DNA from: Typhlomys cinereus
Taxonomy: Eukaryota > Chordata > Mammalia > Rodentia > Platacanthomyidae
Length of the DNA: 64,000 nucleotides
NCBI GenBank assembly: GCA_023101885.1
Contig: JALPQD010000404.1
Coordinates: 1,146,470 to 1,210,469 of the forward strand
Reading direction: 5' to 3'
Shown piece by piece: positions 22,846 to 33,834 of the stretch. The position numbers were made by a program, and so were the translations under genes. The first letter of the stretch is position 1. Each line of letters starts with the position of its first letter. Under the pieces are notes generated by a model, which was given only the letters and a program-made list of their open reading frames with translations, ran no database searches and was not told the DNA's origin.

Positions 22846-25016
22846 CTACCCTGATAAACTTCTGTATTAGATCCAGGATTTACCTGGTGGAGTTTTTGGG
22901 ATCACTTAGGTATAAGACCATGTCATCTGCAGATAGAGATAACTTGATTTCTTCTTTGTTGATTTGAATCTCTTTTTATCTCCCTTTCTTGTCTTATGGC
23001 TCTAGCTAAGACTTCATGTATAAGATTGGGTAGATGTGGTGAAAGTGGCCAGCCATGTCTAGTTCCTGATAGAAGCAGGAATGCTTCACATTTTTCCCAT
23101 TGACTACAATATTTACTGTTGTTTTGTTGTATACAGCTTTTATTATATTGATAAATGTTCCTTCCATTCCAACTGTATCTAGGATTTTAATCATAAAAGT
23201 CTGTTGGATTGTGTCAAAAGTTTTTCTGCATCTATCGAGAGTATCATGTGGTCTTCGATTTTGGACTGGTTTTTATGGTGAATTACATTTATTGATTTGT
23301 TTATGTTGAACCAACCTTGTGTTCCTCAGATAAAATCTACTTGATCACTTTGAATGATCTTTTTGATATGTTTTTGAATCTGATTTGCGAAGACTTTGTT
23401 GAGAATCTTTGCATCTGTGTTCATGAAAGAGATTGGCCTAGAGTTTTCTTTTTTAAGTGTATCTTTTTTAGGTTTTGGGAATAAAACTCTATTAGCTTCA
23501 TAGAAAGAATTTGGTGGTGTTCCTTCCTTTGCTATTTGAGGGAATAGTTTGAGGATTATTTGTGTTATTTGTTCATTGAATGTCTGGTAGAACTCTGTGA
23601 ACAATCCATTTCATCCACATTTTTTGGTGGGAAGATTCGACATTATTTCATCGATTTCCTCACACATCATAGGACTATGTTAATAATTGAAAAGTTCCAG
23701 ATTTAAATTAAGCAAATTGTGCTTACTTAGGAATTCATCCATTTATTTTTTGTTTTCAAATTTCACAGAGTATAAGTTTTTGAAATATGACATTGTAATC
23801 TTCTGAATTTCTTGGTTATAAGTAATGATGACTACATTTTCATTTCTAATTTTGTTAATTTGGGTTTTCTTGTTTTTGGTTAATTTAGCTAGGGGTGCAT
23901 CAATACTATTGATTTTTTCAAAGAACTATGTTTTTGACTGTTTCATTCTCTGTATTATCTCAATTTTAGGTATTTCTCCCCTGATTTTGCTAATCTCCTC
24001 TCTTCTACTGCTTTTGGAATCAGATTGCTCTTGTGTCTCTAAATCTTTAAGCTGCATTGTTAAGGTATTAACTTGTGATGTTTCTAATTTTTTTGCTGTA
24101 GGAATTACGAACTATGAACTTACCCCTTAGGACAGCTTTCATTGTGTCCCAGAAATTTTGATAAGTTGTATTTTCATTATCTTTTGCTTCCAGGAATCTT
24201 GAATTTCCTTTATGAATTCTTCCTGAATCTAATTCTCATTCAACATCATAGTGTTTAGTTTCTAGTAGTTAGTGTATTTTCTGTTGTTTGTTGTGTTGTG
24301 GATGTTAAGCTTTAGACCATTGTGGTCTGATAGGGTACAGGCTAGAATTTTAACTTTAACTTTCCTTTATAGGTGGAGATCCATTTTGTGGACCAATATG
24401 TGTTCTATTTTGGAGAAAGTTCCGTGTGCTACTGAGAAAATTGTGTATTCTTTAGTGTGTGTATGAAAAGTTCAATAGAGATCTGTAAGGCCCATTTCAA
24501 TAAGAGTTTGATTAAGTTCCAAAGTGTCTCTGTTAAGTTTTTGACCTGTTGATCTATCCCATGTTGATAGGACTGTCTTGAAATCCCCAAGGATTATCTT
24601 TTGGGGGTTGATTTCTTGCTTTAGATGCTGTAGGGTTTTCTTAACGAATGTGGATGTGTCCGTATTAGGTCCATATGCGTTCAGTATTGTGAAATCTTCC
24701 TGGTGAGTTGTACCTGTGACTAAAATGTAGTATCCATTTATGTTTGTTATGATTTTTTTTAGTTTGATGTCCACTTTATCTGATAGCATAATGGCTACCC
24801 CTGCCTGTTTCCTGGTTCCATTAGCTTACAGACTTTTTGACTAGCCTTTTATTTTTAGGATGTGCCTATCTTTTGTAGTGAGATGAGTTTCCTGAAGGCA
24901 GGAGATTGATGGGTTGTGATTTCTAATCCATGTTTGTAATCTGTGTCTCTTGATTGGTGAGTTAATTACATTGACATTTAATATTATAATGGAGAAATTA
25001 CTTTTAATTACAGACA
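22846..25016 (-). pseudogene. L1 ORF2 remnant, N-terminal two thirds
   Basis: Endonuclease sequence is open at 24472-24789 and RT-region sequence at 23326-23604, with stops elsewhere. The ORF2 start ATG seen in other copies is changed near 25016. The sequence ends before the rest of RT and the cysteine-rich C-terminus. Confidence 0.78.
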
Positions 25017-25073
25017 CTTTTATATTTAGTGGCTTTCATAAGTGTATTATTTTTCTTTTAGGTTTTGGTAGTG

Positions 25074-26124
25074 TTATACTTCCCTTCCATCCTCCTGGAT
25101 ATGCTTGTTCTTTTCTTCAACCTTGTGTATCTTTTCTAGCATTTTTTGAAGGTCTGGTTTGGTAGACATGTAAGCCTTCAAGTTGTCTTTGTTATTGAAA
25201 ACTTTTCTCTCCTCTTTGATCATGACTGATAGCTTTGCCAGGTATATCAGCCTAGGTTGACATTTTTGCTCATTCAATACTTGAAGTACATCTCTCCAAG
25301 CTCTTCTTGTTTTTCCTGTTTCCATTGAGAAATCATTTGTTATTTTAATATGTTTACCTTTAAAAGTGACTTTTTTTTTTTTTCCCCTTGAAACTCTCAG
25401 CACTTTGTCCTTGTCTTGAATGGGGAGTGTTTTGACTGTTATTTGCCATTGTGAGTTTCTATTTTGGTAATAGCTGATTGAGTTGCAGAATGCCTCTTGT
25501 ATTTGGATGGTCTTCTCTTTCATCAGATAAGGAAAGTTTTCCTTGATAATAATTTGAAAAATTTCCTCAGGTGTGGTATTTCAGGGTTCTTGTTCTGGTA
25601 CTCCATGAATGCGCATGTTGGGCTTCTTCAGGGTGTCCCATAACTCTTGAATATTCCTCTCAAGTATCTTTTTGGCTTTAATAACCTCTTCCATTCAGCA
25701 TGTTAATAGTTCCACTTTGTCTTCAAGATCTGAAATTCTATTTTCTGCTTCATTAGTTCTGCTGATAAGACTCTGTTGTGTTCTTGTTTGAAGGTAACTT
25801 GTCTTTCAGTTCCATTTTAAATTCTGCTTGAGACTGTTTTAACTGTTCTATGCCTATTTTTGTTTCTCAATTCCTCCCTGTGTCTCTTGTGTTCCTGTTC
25901 CAAGTTGTTGATGCGGTTATTTAACTCCTTCTTGATTTCCTGTTTCATAGTATTGATATGTTAATGATCATGATTTGAAAGTCATTATCTTGGGTCTGGC
26001 TTTCTTGGCTATTTGCTGTGAATTTGCTGTGGTTGGAGTCTATCATTATGGGGTTAATTCTTTTGGTGGGAGGTTTGTTTTCTTGGGTTTTGTTTCTCAT
26101 GGATTTGCACTTTGACTTGGGCAT
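25074..26124 (-). pseudogene. L1 ORF1 remnant
   Basis: The start is at 26122-26124 with the MPKSKCKSMRNKTQE-type N-terminus. The C-terminal half is open from 25523 to 25074 (RAWRDVLQVLNEQKCQPRL block). The coiled coil in between has stops and frameshifts. Confidence 0.8.
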
Positions 26125-26640
26125 TGTTGTTTTATCTCTTAAGACTTTCTTTCTGTTTCTGTGTGTTTTTGACTGAACTGAATTAGTTGGTATCACTACT
26201 CTCTAGCATTTATTACTAATGTTTGCCTTGGAGTTGGATATGCTTCTCTGTTGTTATTGTTATTTCCTAGATGAGGCTATTAGACTGTTAGTACATCAAT
26301 TAAGTCAGGTTTAGTGGACAGGGGGTTAATATTAGTATGGTAGTGCACTTTTATGATTTAGTACCTTGGTGATATGTGAGGGTAAGTTGTATAGTTCCTG
26401 AAGTTGTATGTGTTTTAGGGGTGGCTATATGGAAATCTTACTCTGCAGTAACTAATGATTGAAAAGAAAGGATGGTAAAAAGGGGGTTTACTTATCTTTG
26501 ATATGGATGTGAAGAACCTCTCCCATACAATAGGATGAATTTAGAGGATTTCAGATGTGTGGCCTTTGTCCCCTAGAGCTTTGCTTGCATGTTCTTTGGA
26601 CTCTGTAGAATTCTGATGAACAGTGTGTCCTCATACTCCT

Positions 26641-27400
26641 ATTCTTCCATCTGTCATTTAGTCCCTTCTAATATTTAGAACTTGGTTTAATCAGCCTTTT
26701 ATTTTTGGTTAGTAGTTGAACTCAACACCCAATCAGGATGCAGCTAAGTACAGTGCAGGAACAGCAAAACTGAAAAGGACAACCAACCATAATTCAAAAC
26801 ACCATTTTCCCTAAAATGTTCACATGGAATCATACCAGTCAAATCTCACCCCATCCTAAAGCTCAGGGAATATTTTGGGAGAGTAGACAAAATGATTATA
26901 AAAGCCTAAAGTTGGGGAGGACCAATGACATGCAAGATAATCCACGTAAGTCAGGGCTGCAGCAGCCAGGATATTGCCTCAATGTGTTTTGACCTTTCCT
27001 GACTTGTACAATGTCTGACATTTCAATAGGCCCTCAAAGACTAAGAAGGAGCACAGGGAAAAAGGCTTCATGCAGTAGGATCCTTATAGGGAATGGGTTA
27101 GACAGATGTAACAGAGGTTCCATACTAGCGGGTGGCCCAAATAGGAGCCCCAAGCTATGCCACTGAGTCCTGAACCCTCACCAGTGTAGGAAAATTTAGT
27201 GCCTATATATACAGATGTTCTGGAGAGTGGGAGGTAGAATGTGGGAAACACCAACAGAGGAGGAGGGAGGAAAGTGTGGTGAGAGAGAGGAAAGGGGGGA
27301 GAGTGGAAGGTGAATACAAGAGAGAATAAGAAAGCAGAGGAGAAGGAGTGAGGTATCTATTGAGCTTGTATAACTATGTTTAAAAATAAAGAATGTGAAG
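26641..27400 (+). mobile_element. L1 3' UTR, + strand
   Basis: Read in the + direction it matches the reverse complement of the 3' UTRs above, including 'ctaaagctcaggga' near 26860, 'gcaagata' near 26932 and a G/A-rich polypurine tract at about 27225-27345. It ends with aaaataaag near 27385. The ORF2 part is missing. It lies head-to-head with the 5' end of the neighbouring minus-strand L1. Confidence 0.82.
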
Positions 27401-27419
27401 ATATGAGCCTAGGGGGAGA

Positions 27420-27870
27420 AGGACCCTCATTGTAGAGGGCTATCATGACCCACATCCTTGGAGATTCTGGCATGTCATCTTCTCCATCTCACTGCATCCA
27501 AGGGGCTCCATGCTCACTGTCTCCACCTGGATTTCCAGCATCTGCACAGTCATGTCCTTGTGATCTGGGACAGGAAGATGAGTCTGGACCATGTGTTTTC
27601 TGCTGCATACTACAGTGAATATATCTAGGGTTCCACCTCCACACAAGTGAAGAGTTCAGCTATCATGCTCATCACGACATGGAAGAAGAAGTTGCATATG
27701 GAATTGTGACTGTGCAGTATCTTTATTCACTGTCTTTTTGGGTAAATGTAGGAAGAACAACAGAGCAATGAACAAGAAAAACAAGATTCCTCTCCCCAGT
27801 GTTTCTACAACAATGACATGTCCATACATTTAATGCCTTTTCTAAAAGAAGAAAAATAATGGAGGTGAGG
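27420..27870 (-). other. Exon-like minus-strand region with a hydrophobic segment, unidentified
   Basis: An acceptor-like site (pyrimidine tract then AG, read on the minus strand near 27847) precedes sequence that encodes a strongly hydrophobic run (GILFFLFIALLFFLHL, about 27750-27705) followed by a basic stretch, as in a membrane anchor and cytoplasmic start; a stop lies just after the acceptor in that frame. A second open stretch, 27443-27646, is in another frame. I do not recognise a gene. It could be a decayed type I membrane protein gene. Confidence 0.3.
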
Positions 27871-28971
27871 GTAAGGTCATGTAAAAACTGAGCTCAGTGG
27901 AATTTGAATCCACTGTTGATTGACATTCAGAAGACACTCTAGCCATCTTGGATGATCTATACAGCTAAGGTTTGCAGGCATGGACATTGTAAATTCAAGG
28001 CATGTTGGAAATGAAGGTCTGATTACTTTGAGTCCCATGCTTCAGTTTGACCAGAGGTAAAGTTATGGTGGTGCTCCAACCCTGCAGATGGCTGTCTGGC
28101 TGACTCAAAGTAGTCCATCTTGATTAGCCCACTGGTCCACTCAGTTTTGTTGCACCTTGCTGAGATGGGCTCCCATTTGATTCACTCTCCAATGTATCTT
28201 TAGTGTTCCAAACAATATTACTCTCTTAACCACTGCACAGATCTGTGCTTGCCCCATCTGAACTGTCTACTTGATAGAGGACCAACGATCTTTCTGAGTT
28301 CCCTCTACTTCTTGTCTCTCTCTTACTGAAATCCAGTTGGATATAAATCCCTGGGAAAGCACTTACCCTCTGAGCACACAGTGTTCTTCCATGTTCTTTG
28401 CATACACGCTGCAGGTCTCTTCAACTACAGATGAACTAACAGTTCCCCAAGCCACTTCTAAAGGTTCCCCATCTCCCTAATCAATGAATAGTTCTCAAAA
28501 GTCTACGAACAAATGCCATTTTCCCTCCTTAAATGCTTCAGTCAATGCTTTCATACTGGGGAGAACACGTCTCCTATAAAGAAAAGGATGCCTGAAGAGA
28601 TAGGAGACCTGAAGTTACCTATCATCATTGATGTCCCAGGTACCATATAAATATTATCATCTCAATACATCAATAAATCAATAAGAGCATATGGTTAATT
28701 CTTTGTGCATATCATTGGATTTTACCCGAGTTCATTCACTCAGTAAGTTCCTTCACTAAACTGAAGTTTATTGATGTTACAGACTACATCTTATTCACAA
28801 TGATCCCTATCTGCCACACTGCCATACAGATGCATACAGATAGGTAAACATTAATTGAGTTTTCAAATCCAATTTTAGGTGTGGAGGACAAGTATAAAAG
28901 CTGTCTCACTTTAAGTCCTGACCCAGACAGAGTAAAGGAAAAGATGACTCAGGTTGTCCTGAGAGCCAGTA
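27871..28971. other. No feature recognised
   Basis: Apparently unique sequence with no long ORF and no recognised repeat. If the flanking minus-strand exon-like pieces belong to one gene, this would be intron. Confidence 0.4.
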
Positions 28972-29166
28972 TTACCAGTTACTTTGCTCTTCCAACTGGA
29001 TGATGACCTTGCTTAGGCCCAAAGCTATTCCAAAGGCAGTGCATTTGGAGTTCTTCTGGAAGTTGGTTTTCTTGACATTGTTGATGGTGAGTGTGAGCAA
29101 TACCCCACTGCCTGTGTAGCATTGCAGGTTTCCCACTACCACAAAGTTCTCCTTCCTTGTCCTAAC
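28972..29166 (-). other. Exon-like ORF, unidentified, possibly Ig-like
   Basis: On the minus strand a good acceptor (T/C-rich tract ending cag, with the AG at 29168-29167) is followed by an open stretch of 64 codons to a stop at 28972-28974. A possible donor (gtaata) lies at 28975-28970. Residues such as LLTLTINNV...C.AFG.ALGL faintly recall the C-terminal half of an I-set immunoglobulin domain (L-x-I-x-N-V ... C-x-A), though the usual D-x-G-x-Y-x-C is not intact. I cannot name a gene. It lies about 1.1 kb upstream (in minus direction) of the hydrophobic segment at 27705-27750. Confidence 0.3.
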
Positions 29167-29244
29167 CTGGGGTAGTATGAATAAGAAAGAGTAAAAACAG
29201 GGACAGGTGGCAAAAACACTCTCAAAAAACACCTAATCCACTGT

Positions 29245-29585
29245 ACTAGGTACTCTTCTGTGTTGATGTGAGAGAACACACAAAACCAAGGAACTTAATG
29301 GAGACATGGAGATTTATTTAGCTTATAGTTGCATGAGAGAGATACAGACCTTCACTGAAGAAAAGGCATGGCTGGGAGGAGAAGCTATGGGGGACCTTTG
29401 TCACATCCATACAGGAAAATGAGAGCTGCTAGACTGCCAACTGCAAGGGATTAATGAACATCAAGGCACACTCCCTTCCTCCAACAAGATTCGACCTCTT
29501 CAAGATGTTATTGACCATCCCAAATGCATGAGAATTTGGGGCATGTATTTTAAACCATGACCTCAACATTCAGGCACTTTTATCT
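29245..29585. mobile_element. URR1-like DNA transposon remnant
   Basis: The order of words (opening ctcttctgtgttgatgtgag, 'atttatttagcttatagtt', 'catggctgggagga', 'cttcctccaacaagattcga', ending in a CA-rich end) matches my memory of the rodent URR1 hAT-type non-autonomous element. It is diverged, and the terminal inverted repeats are not certain by eye. Confidence 0.55.
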
Positions 29586-30849
29586 CCATGTATGTGTACC
29601 ACCTGCCCTTTGTCTCTGAATCACCCATATTCACCCCAACACAACTTACATCATATGAGTTGCCTCAAACACTTGACTTAATAATTCCATATTTTGTGGC
29701 TCCCGCATGTAATGAATATGAATAGGGAGAATCTAAAAGTTACAGCCTTGAAATTTATAAAAAGAATGACATGGGAATCTACATTTGTAGTTATGGCATG
29801 TGTTAATTAATAATGTGGAGAGGAGTCCATGAATCTCCTCTACAACTATCCAATACCAAAAGTATGCAAGAGGTAGAGTGCAGAAATATACATGGATGCT
29901 GCTCCCATATTCAATATCTCTGTGGTAAAGTAGGGAATCAGCCTCTACTATGATGCCATATAACATGGAGGCAAAGACTCAATGTTTAGGACATTGGATG
30001 TTGCAGAGAAAACCTCTGGAATGTAATTTGAGAATCTTGGTGTCTAGTTAATATTATTCCAAACCAGAACAACTGTGTGGCCTCACTTTCTCTCTTTGAA
30101 TTCATTTTTGTCATCTCTGGAATGACAGAACATGGTGAGTACTGGGCAATGCTCAGTCCAGGATTCTAATCACAAGCCTTTCTTACCAGTCTCACCATTA
30201 ATTAACACACATGAACCACCAGATGCATCTGGAGACCAAGTGTGTATTCTTAGCAATGAACATATAGCAGAAGGGTGTATCCCCCACACTCCATCCCTGA
30301 CCTCTCTCCAAGACATTCATAAATATGTATCCTCAATATAGAGAAAAGACTAAGGAATGAGCAGCAGTTGAGCACTATCTGTATTACATGGATCATACTT
30401 TCAAACTCCTTCCTGCACTGTGAGGGACCATCCCTGGTCTGTTGTGGTAATGAAGTGTTCCTCAGCAACCCTTGGAATAAGCCAGATGGTCATTAAATGT
30501 GATGAGTGGTTTGGTTATTAATGTCAAAGGAGGAATTATCAGTTCTTGGTATAGGCAAAAGAAGAAACTTGGGCGAATATTGAGGAGATAGCATTAGGAA
30601 GGCTAGAGAATGATAAGAGGAAGAAGAGATGGGAGGTGAGATTGATATGAAGGTAAGCAAAGGGCCAGGTAACTTACTCAGTGAGGAAGGGAGAGCAAGC
30701 AAGAAAAGACCACGAGGGACAGCAAAGTTGGAGATGAGGGAAGACACATCAAGGGCCTTGATAAAGTGGAAAGTGAGAAGAACTGACTATGGCTTGACTC
30801 CTACATGTGTAACAAGTCTATACATTGTCAATACTCCTGTTCAATATTG
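29586..30849. other. No gene or repeat recognised
   Basis: Apparently unique sequence. Short ORFs on both strands show no family resemblance, and no splice-bounded exon stands out. Confidence 0.45.
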
Positions 30850-32137
30850 TGCTTAAAGTTTCAGCCAGAGGAAAAGGGGAATAGAGGAAGATAAAAGGAA
30901 TACAGATAGGAAAGGAAGTATTTGAAATATCCTTATTTGCAAATTATATGATTCTATACTTAAGGGATAGATCCACATGACTCCAACAAGAAAGGACTTG
31001 AATTAAAAAACAATTTCAGTGCAGTGTCAGGCTACACACTCAGCATACAAAAACCAGTAGTGTTCTTCTATACAAGAGCTACATAAGTTGAGAAATAAAT
31101 GAGAAAATCAACCCATTCACCATTGACTAAAGAAAATAAAATACCTTGAAATAAACTTAACCAAGGAAGGAAAATACTTATGAAATGAGAACTAAAATAC
31201 CCTACTGAAGGAAATTAAAGTGGATAAAAGAAAGTGGGAAAGCATTCCATGATCATGGATCAGTAGGATCAATATTATGGAAATTAATAACCTCCCCAAG
31301 GTCATATGCAGATTTAATGCAATCCCAATCAAAATCGCAATATAATTTTTTACAGAACTGGAAAAAACATTCTCAAAATTCACACGAATAACAAAAGATT
31401 ACAAGTAGTCAAAACAATCTTGACCAATAAAGATATGATTGGAGATATAATTATATTGAATTTCAAGTTATACTACAGAGATATAGTAATAAAAACAGCT
31501 TGGTTCTCCAACACACAAAAAATTCAGATAGATTGATTACTGGATTAGAACAGAGAACCAATATATAAGCTCCCACACATTGAATCACTTGATTATTGAC
31601 AAAGTTGAGAGGCATGCATGCTGAGAAAAAAAAAAAAAAACAGCACCATCACAAACTGAGGTTGGGAAAATTAGACATCTACATGTAAAAGAATGAAAAT
31701 TGATAGCTGTCTCTCTCTATTTACAGAAAAATCAACTGCAAATGGATCAGAGACCTTCATGCCTTCATGTTATATCTAAAATCCTAGAACTATTAAAAGA
31801 AAGACTGAGGAGTACACTGAAATTGATAGGCCTAGGTAAATATTTTCTAAACAAAACCCCGAACTTCCAGGAGCTAAGACCACTAATCATCAAATGGGAC
31901 TTCATGAAATTAAAAATCATCTGTTGTGCAAAACTTTTAAATGTGCAACAAGACAACCCACAGAATGGGAGAAAATCATTGCTAGCTATGAAGCTGACAA
32001 AGAATATTCTCTATAGTATAAAAAGAGCTAAAAAAAAAAACACCCAATCACAAAGAAAGCAAACATCTCAAATAACAAATAAGCCCTGGAATTGCACAAA
32101 AAAAAAGAAATTGAAACTTGAAACAAATGTCTTAAAA
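30850..32137 (+). mobile_element. Older L1, + strand, ORF2 part (left half)
   Basis: It matches ORF2 from the RT end into the C-terminal domain in sense direction (for example 'aaataccttgaaataaactt' near 31140, the 'cagatttaatgcaatcccaa' block near 31309, and 'agcttggt' near 31500). Frames are full of stops. At 32137 it is interrupted by the L1 at 32138-33834 and resumes at 33835. Confidence 0.8.
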
Positions 32138-33834
32138 ATTTGATCCATTTGGAATTAATTTGTGTTCATGGTGGATATCCAGTTTCGCCAGCATCATTTG
32201 TTGAAGATGCTGGTCTTTTTCCATTGAAATTTATGGGCCCCTTTGTCAAATATCAAATGGTTGTAATTATGTTGGCTTATATCTGGATCTTGAACCCTTA
32301 TCCATTGATTTATGTGTCTATTTTGGAGTCAGTACATGCTGTTTCTATTACTATGGATTTTTAGTATAGATTTTGGTTTAGTACCATGATACCTCCAGCA
32401 GTGTTTTTGTTAATCAGCATCATTTTTTGCTGTCCTGGGCATTTGTGCTTCCATATGATCTTGAGATTGTTTAGTCAATTTCTTTAAAGAATTACTTTGG
32501 GATTTTGATTGCATAGCATTGAATCTATATTTTGCTTTTGGTGGGATGGTCATTTTTATGTCATAGATTCTGCCGATCAAGGAAAATGGGGGGGGGGGAA
32601 CTTTCCACCTTCTGGTGTCTACTGTAATTTCTTTCTTTAGAGTTTTAAACTTTTTAATATAAAGGAATCTCACTTCTTTCATTAGATTTATACGAAGTTA
32701 TTTCATTTTTAGGGGCTATATAGTAAATGGAATTGTTTCTCTTACTACATTTTCACACACCCAGAAAGTTAAATGCCATATGCAGTCCCTAATAAGTGAA
32801 TCTTAGTGACAAACACATTCACTGACATATTCAAAGGTACATCTCTGTAATATCCACAATAGTCATGAAGGATTATAAATAGAGGGAAAGGCAGTGAGGA
32901 CTTCAAAAGAAAGGAAATAGGGGAACACGCTTCAGCAGAGAATGTACACCACCATCATGTTTTGCATTTAAATAGCGAGACAGAGTGCAGCTCACTATCA
33001 TTTCCCTTCCTTGTCAGTTGGGACTGAATAAGTTTGATTATCAAGTCTGGGAGGATATAGGAACTGATAGATGGTAACCATTTGGCAAATGAGACACTGA
33101 CCGACCCCCACTGCTTTGTCCTATTCCTATTCTTCCATCTACCTTTGAGTCTCCTTTTATATAAAGATCTTTCTTTAAACAGTCTATTATCTTTGGTCAG
33201 GATATGACCTTTGATACCAATCTGGATGCAGCCAAGGACAGTGTAGGAAAAGCAAAACTGAAAACATCTTACATTATTCACCTGGAACGAGACCAGCCAG
33301 ATTTCCTTCCATCCTAAAGCTCAGGGAACCTTTTGGATGAGGGGTCAGCAAGACTGTAAAAGCCTAAAGATGGGGAGGACCAATGATATGCAAGATACTC
33401 CACACAAGTTAGATGTGCAACACCTGACTTGTCAGACCTGCACAATGATTGGCATATCAACTCCCTCCAAAATATAGCATAGATGACAGGGGAGAACACT
33501 TCAGGCAGTAGGATCTTAAGAGACAAGGGATTAAACAGTTATAACAATGTTCCCATGCTTAACAGGAGCCCAAGTAGGGGCACCAAGCTATGCCACTGAG
33601 CCTGAAATACTCATTAGGGTGGAGGACTCAGAGAGACATTAGCTATTCACATAAAGGGATGCTCCAGGGTATGGGAGGAAGGAAGGGAGAGAAACCTTGA
33701 GAGGGCAAGGTAGGGAAGGGCTTTAAGGAAAGGGGAGGTCGAGAGTGCAATGCAGGATGATTTGGAGTGGAGGGGGAGGGAGAGCATGGGGTACCTATTA
33801 ATCTTGTATAATGAAGAAAAAATGTGAGATAAAA
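32138..33834 (+). mobile_element. Twin-primed L1: inverted ORF2 segment plus + strand 3' UTR
   Basis: 32138-32750 is ORF2 sequence in the minus direction (it aligns with about 17998-18620 of the full-length copy). From about 32755 the sequence switches to the + direction at the very end of ORF2, continues through the 3' UTR, and ends in an A-rich stretch near 33812-33834. About 0.9 kb of ORF2 between the two parts is missing. This arrangement, 5' part inverted and 3' part normal with a deletion at the switch, is the classical result of twin priming. Confidence 0.8.

Larger units (their letters stand above)
22846..26640 (-). mobile_element. L1 lacking 3' UTR and ORF2 C-terminus
   Basis: The minus-strand order is 5' UTR (about 26640-26125), ORF1 (26124-25074) and ORF2 from about 25016 down to 22846, where it stops in the reverse transcriptase. 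It is more diverged than the copy at 16031-22845. Its missing 3' part may be the 3' UTR at 11064-12181, separated by the two intervening L1s and a deletion, but that link is inference. Confidence 0.82.

Noticed and set aside
22528..22967. GC-rich ORFs of 108-148 codons on both strands near 22.3-23.0 kb
   Set aside because: They lie in the GC-rich L1 5' UTR, where stops are rare, and cross into the next L1.
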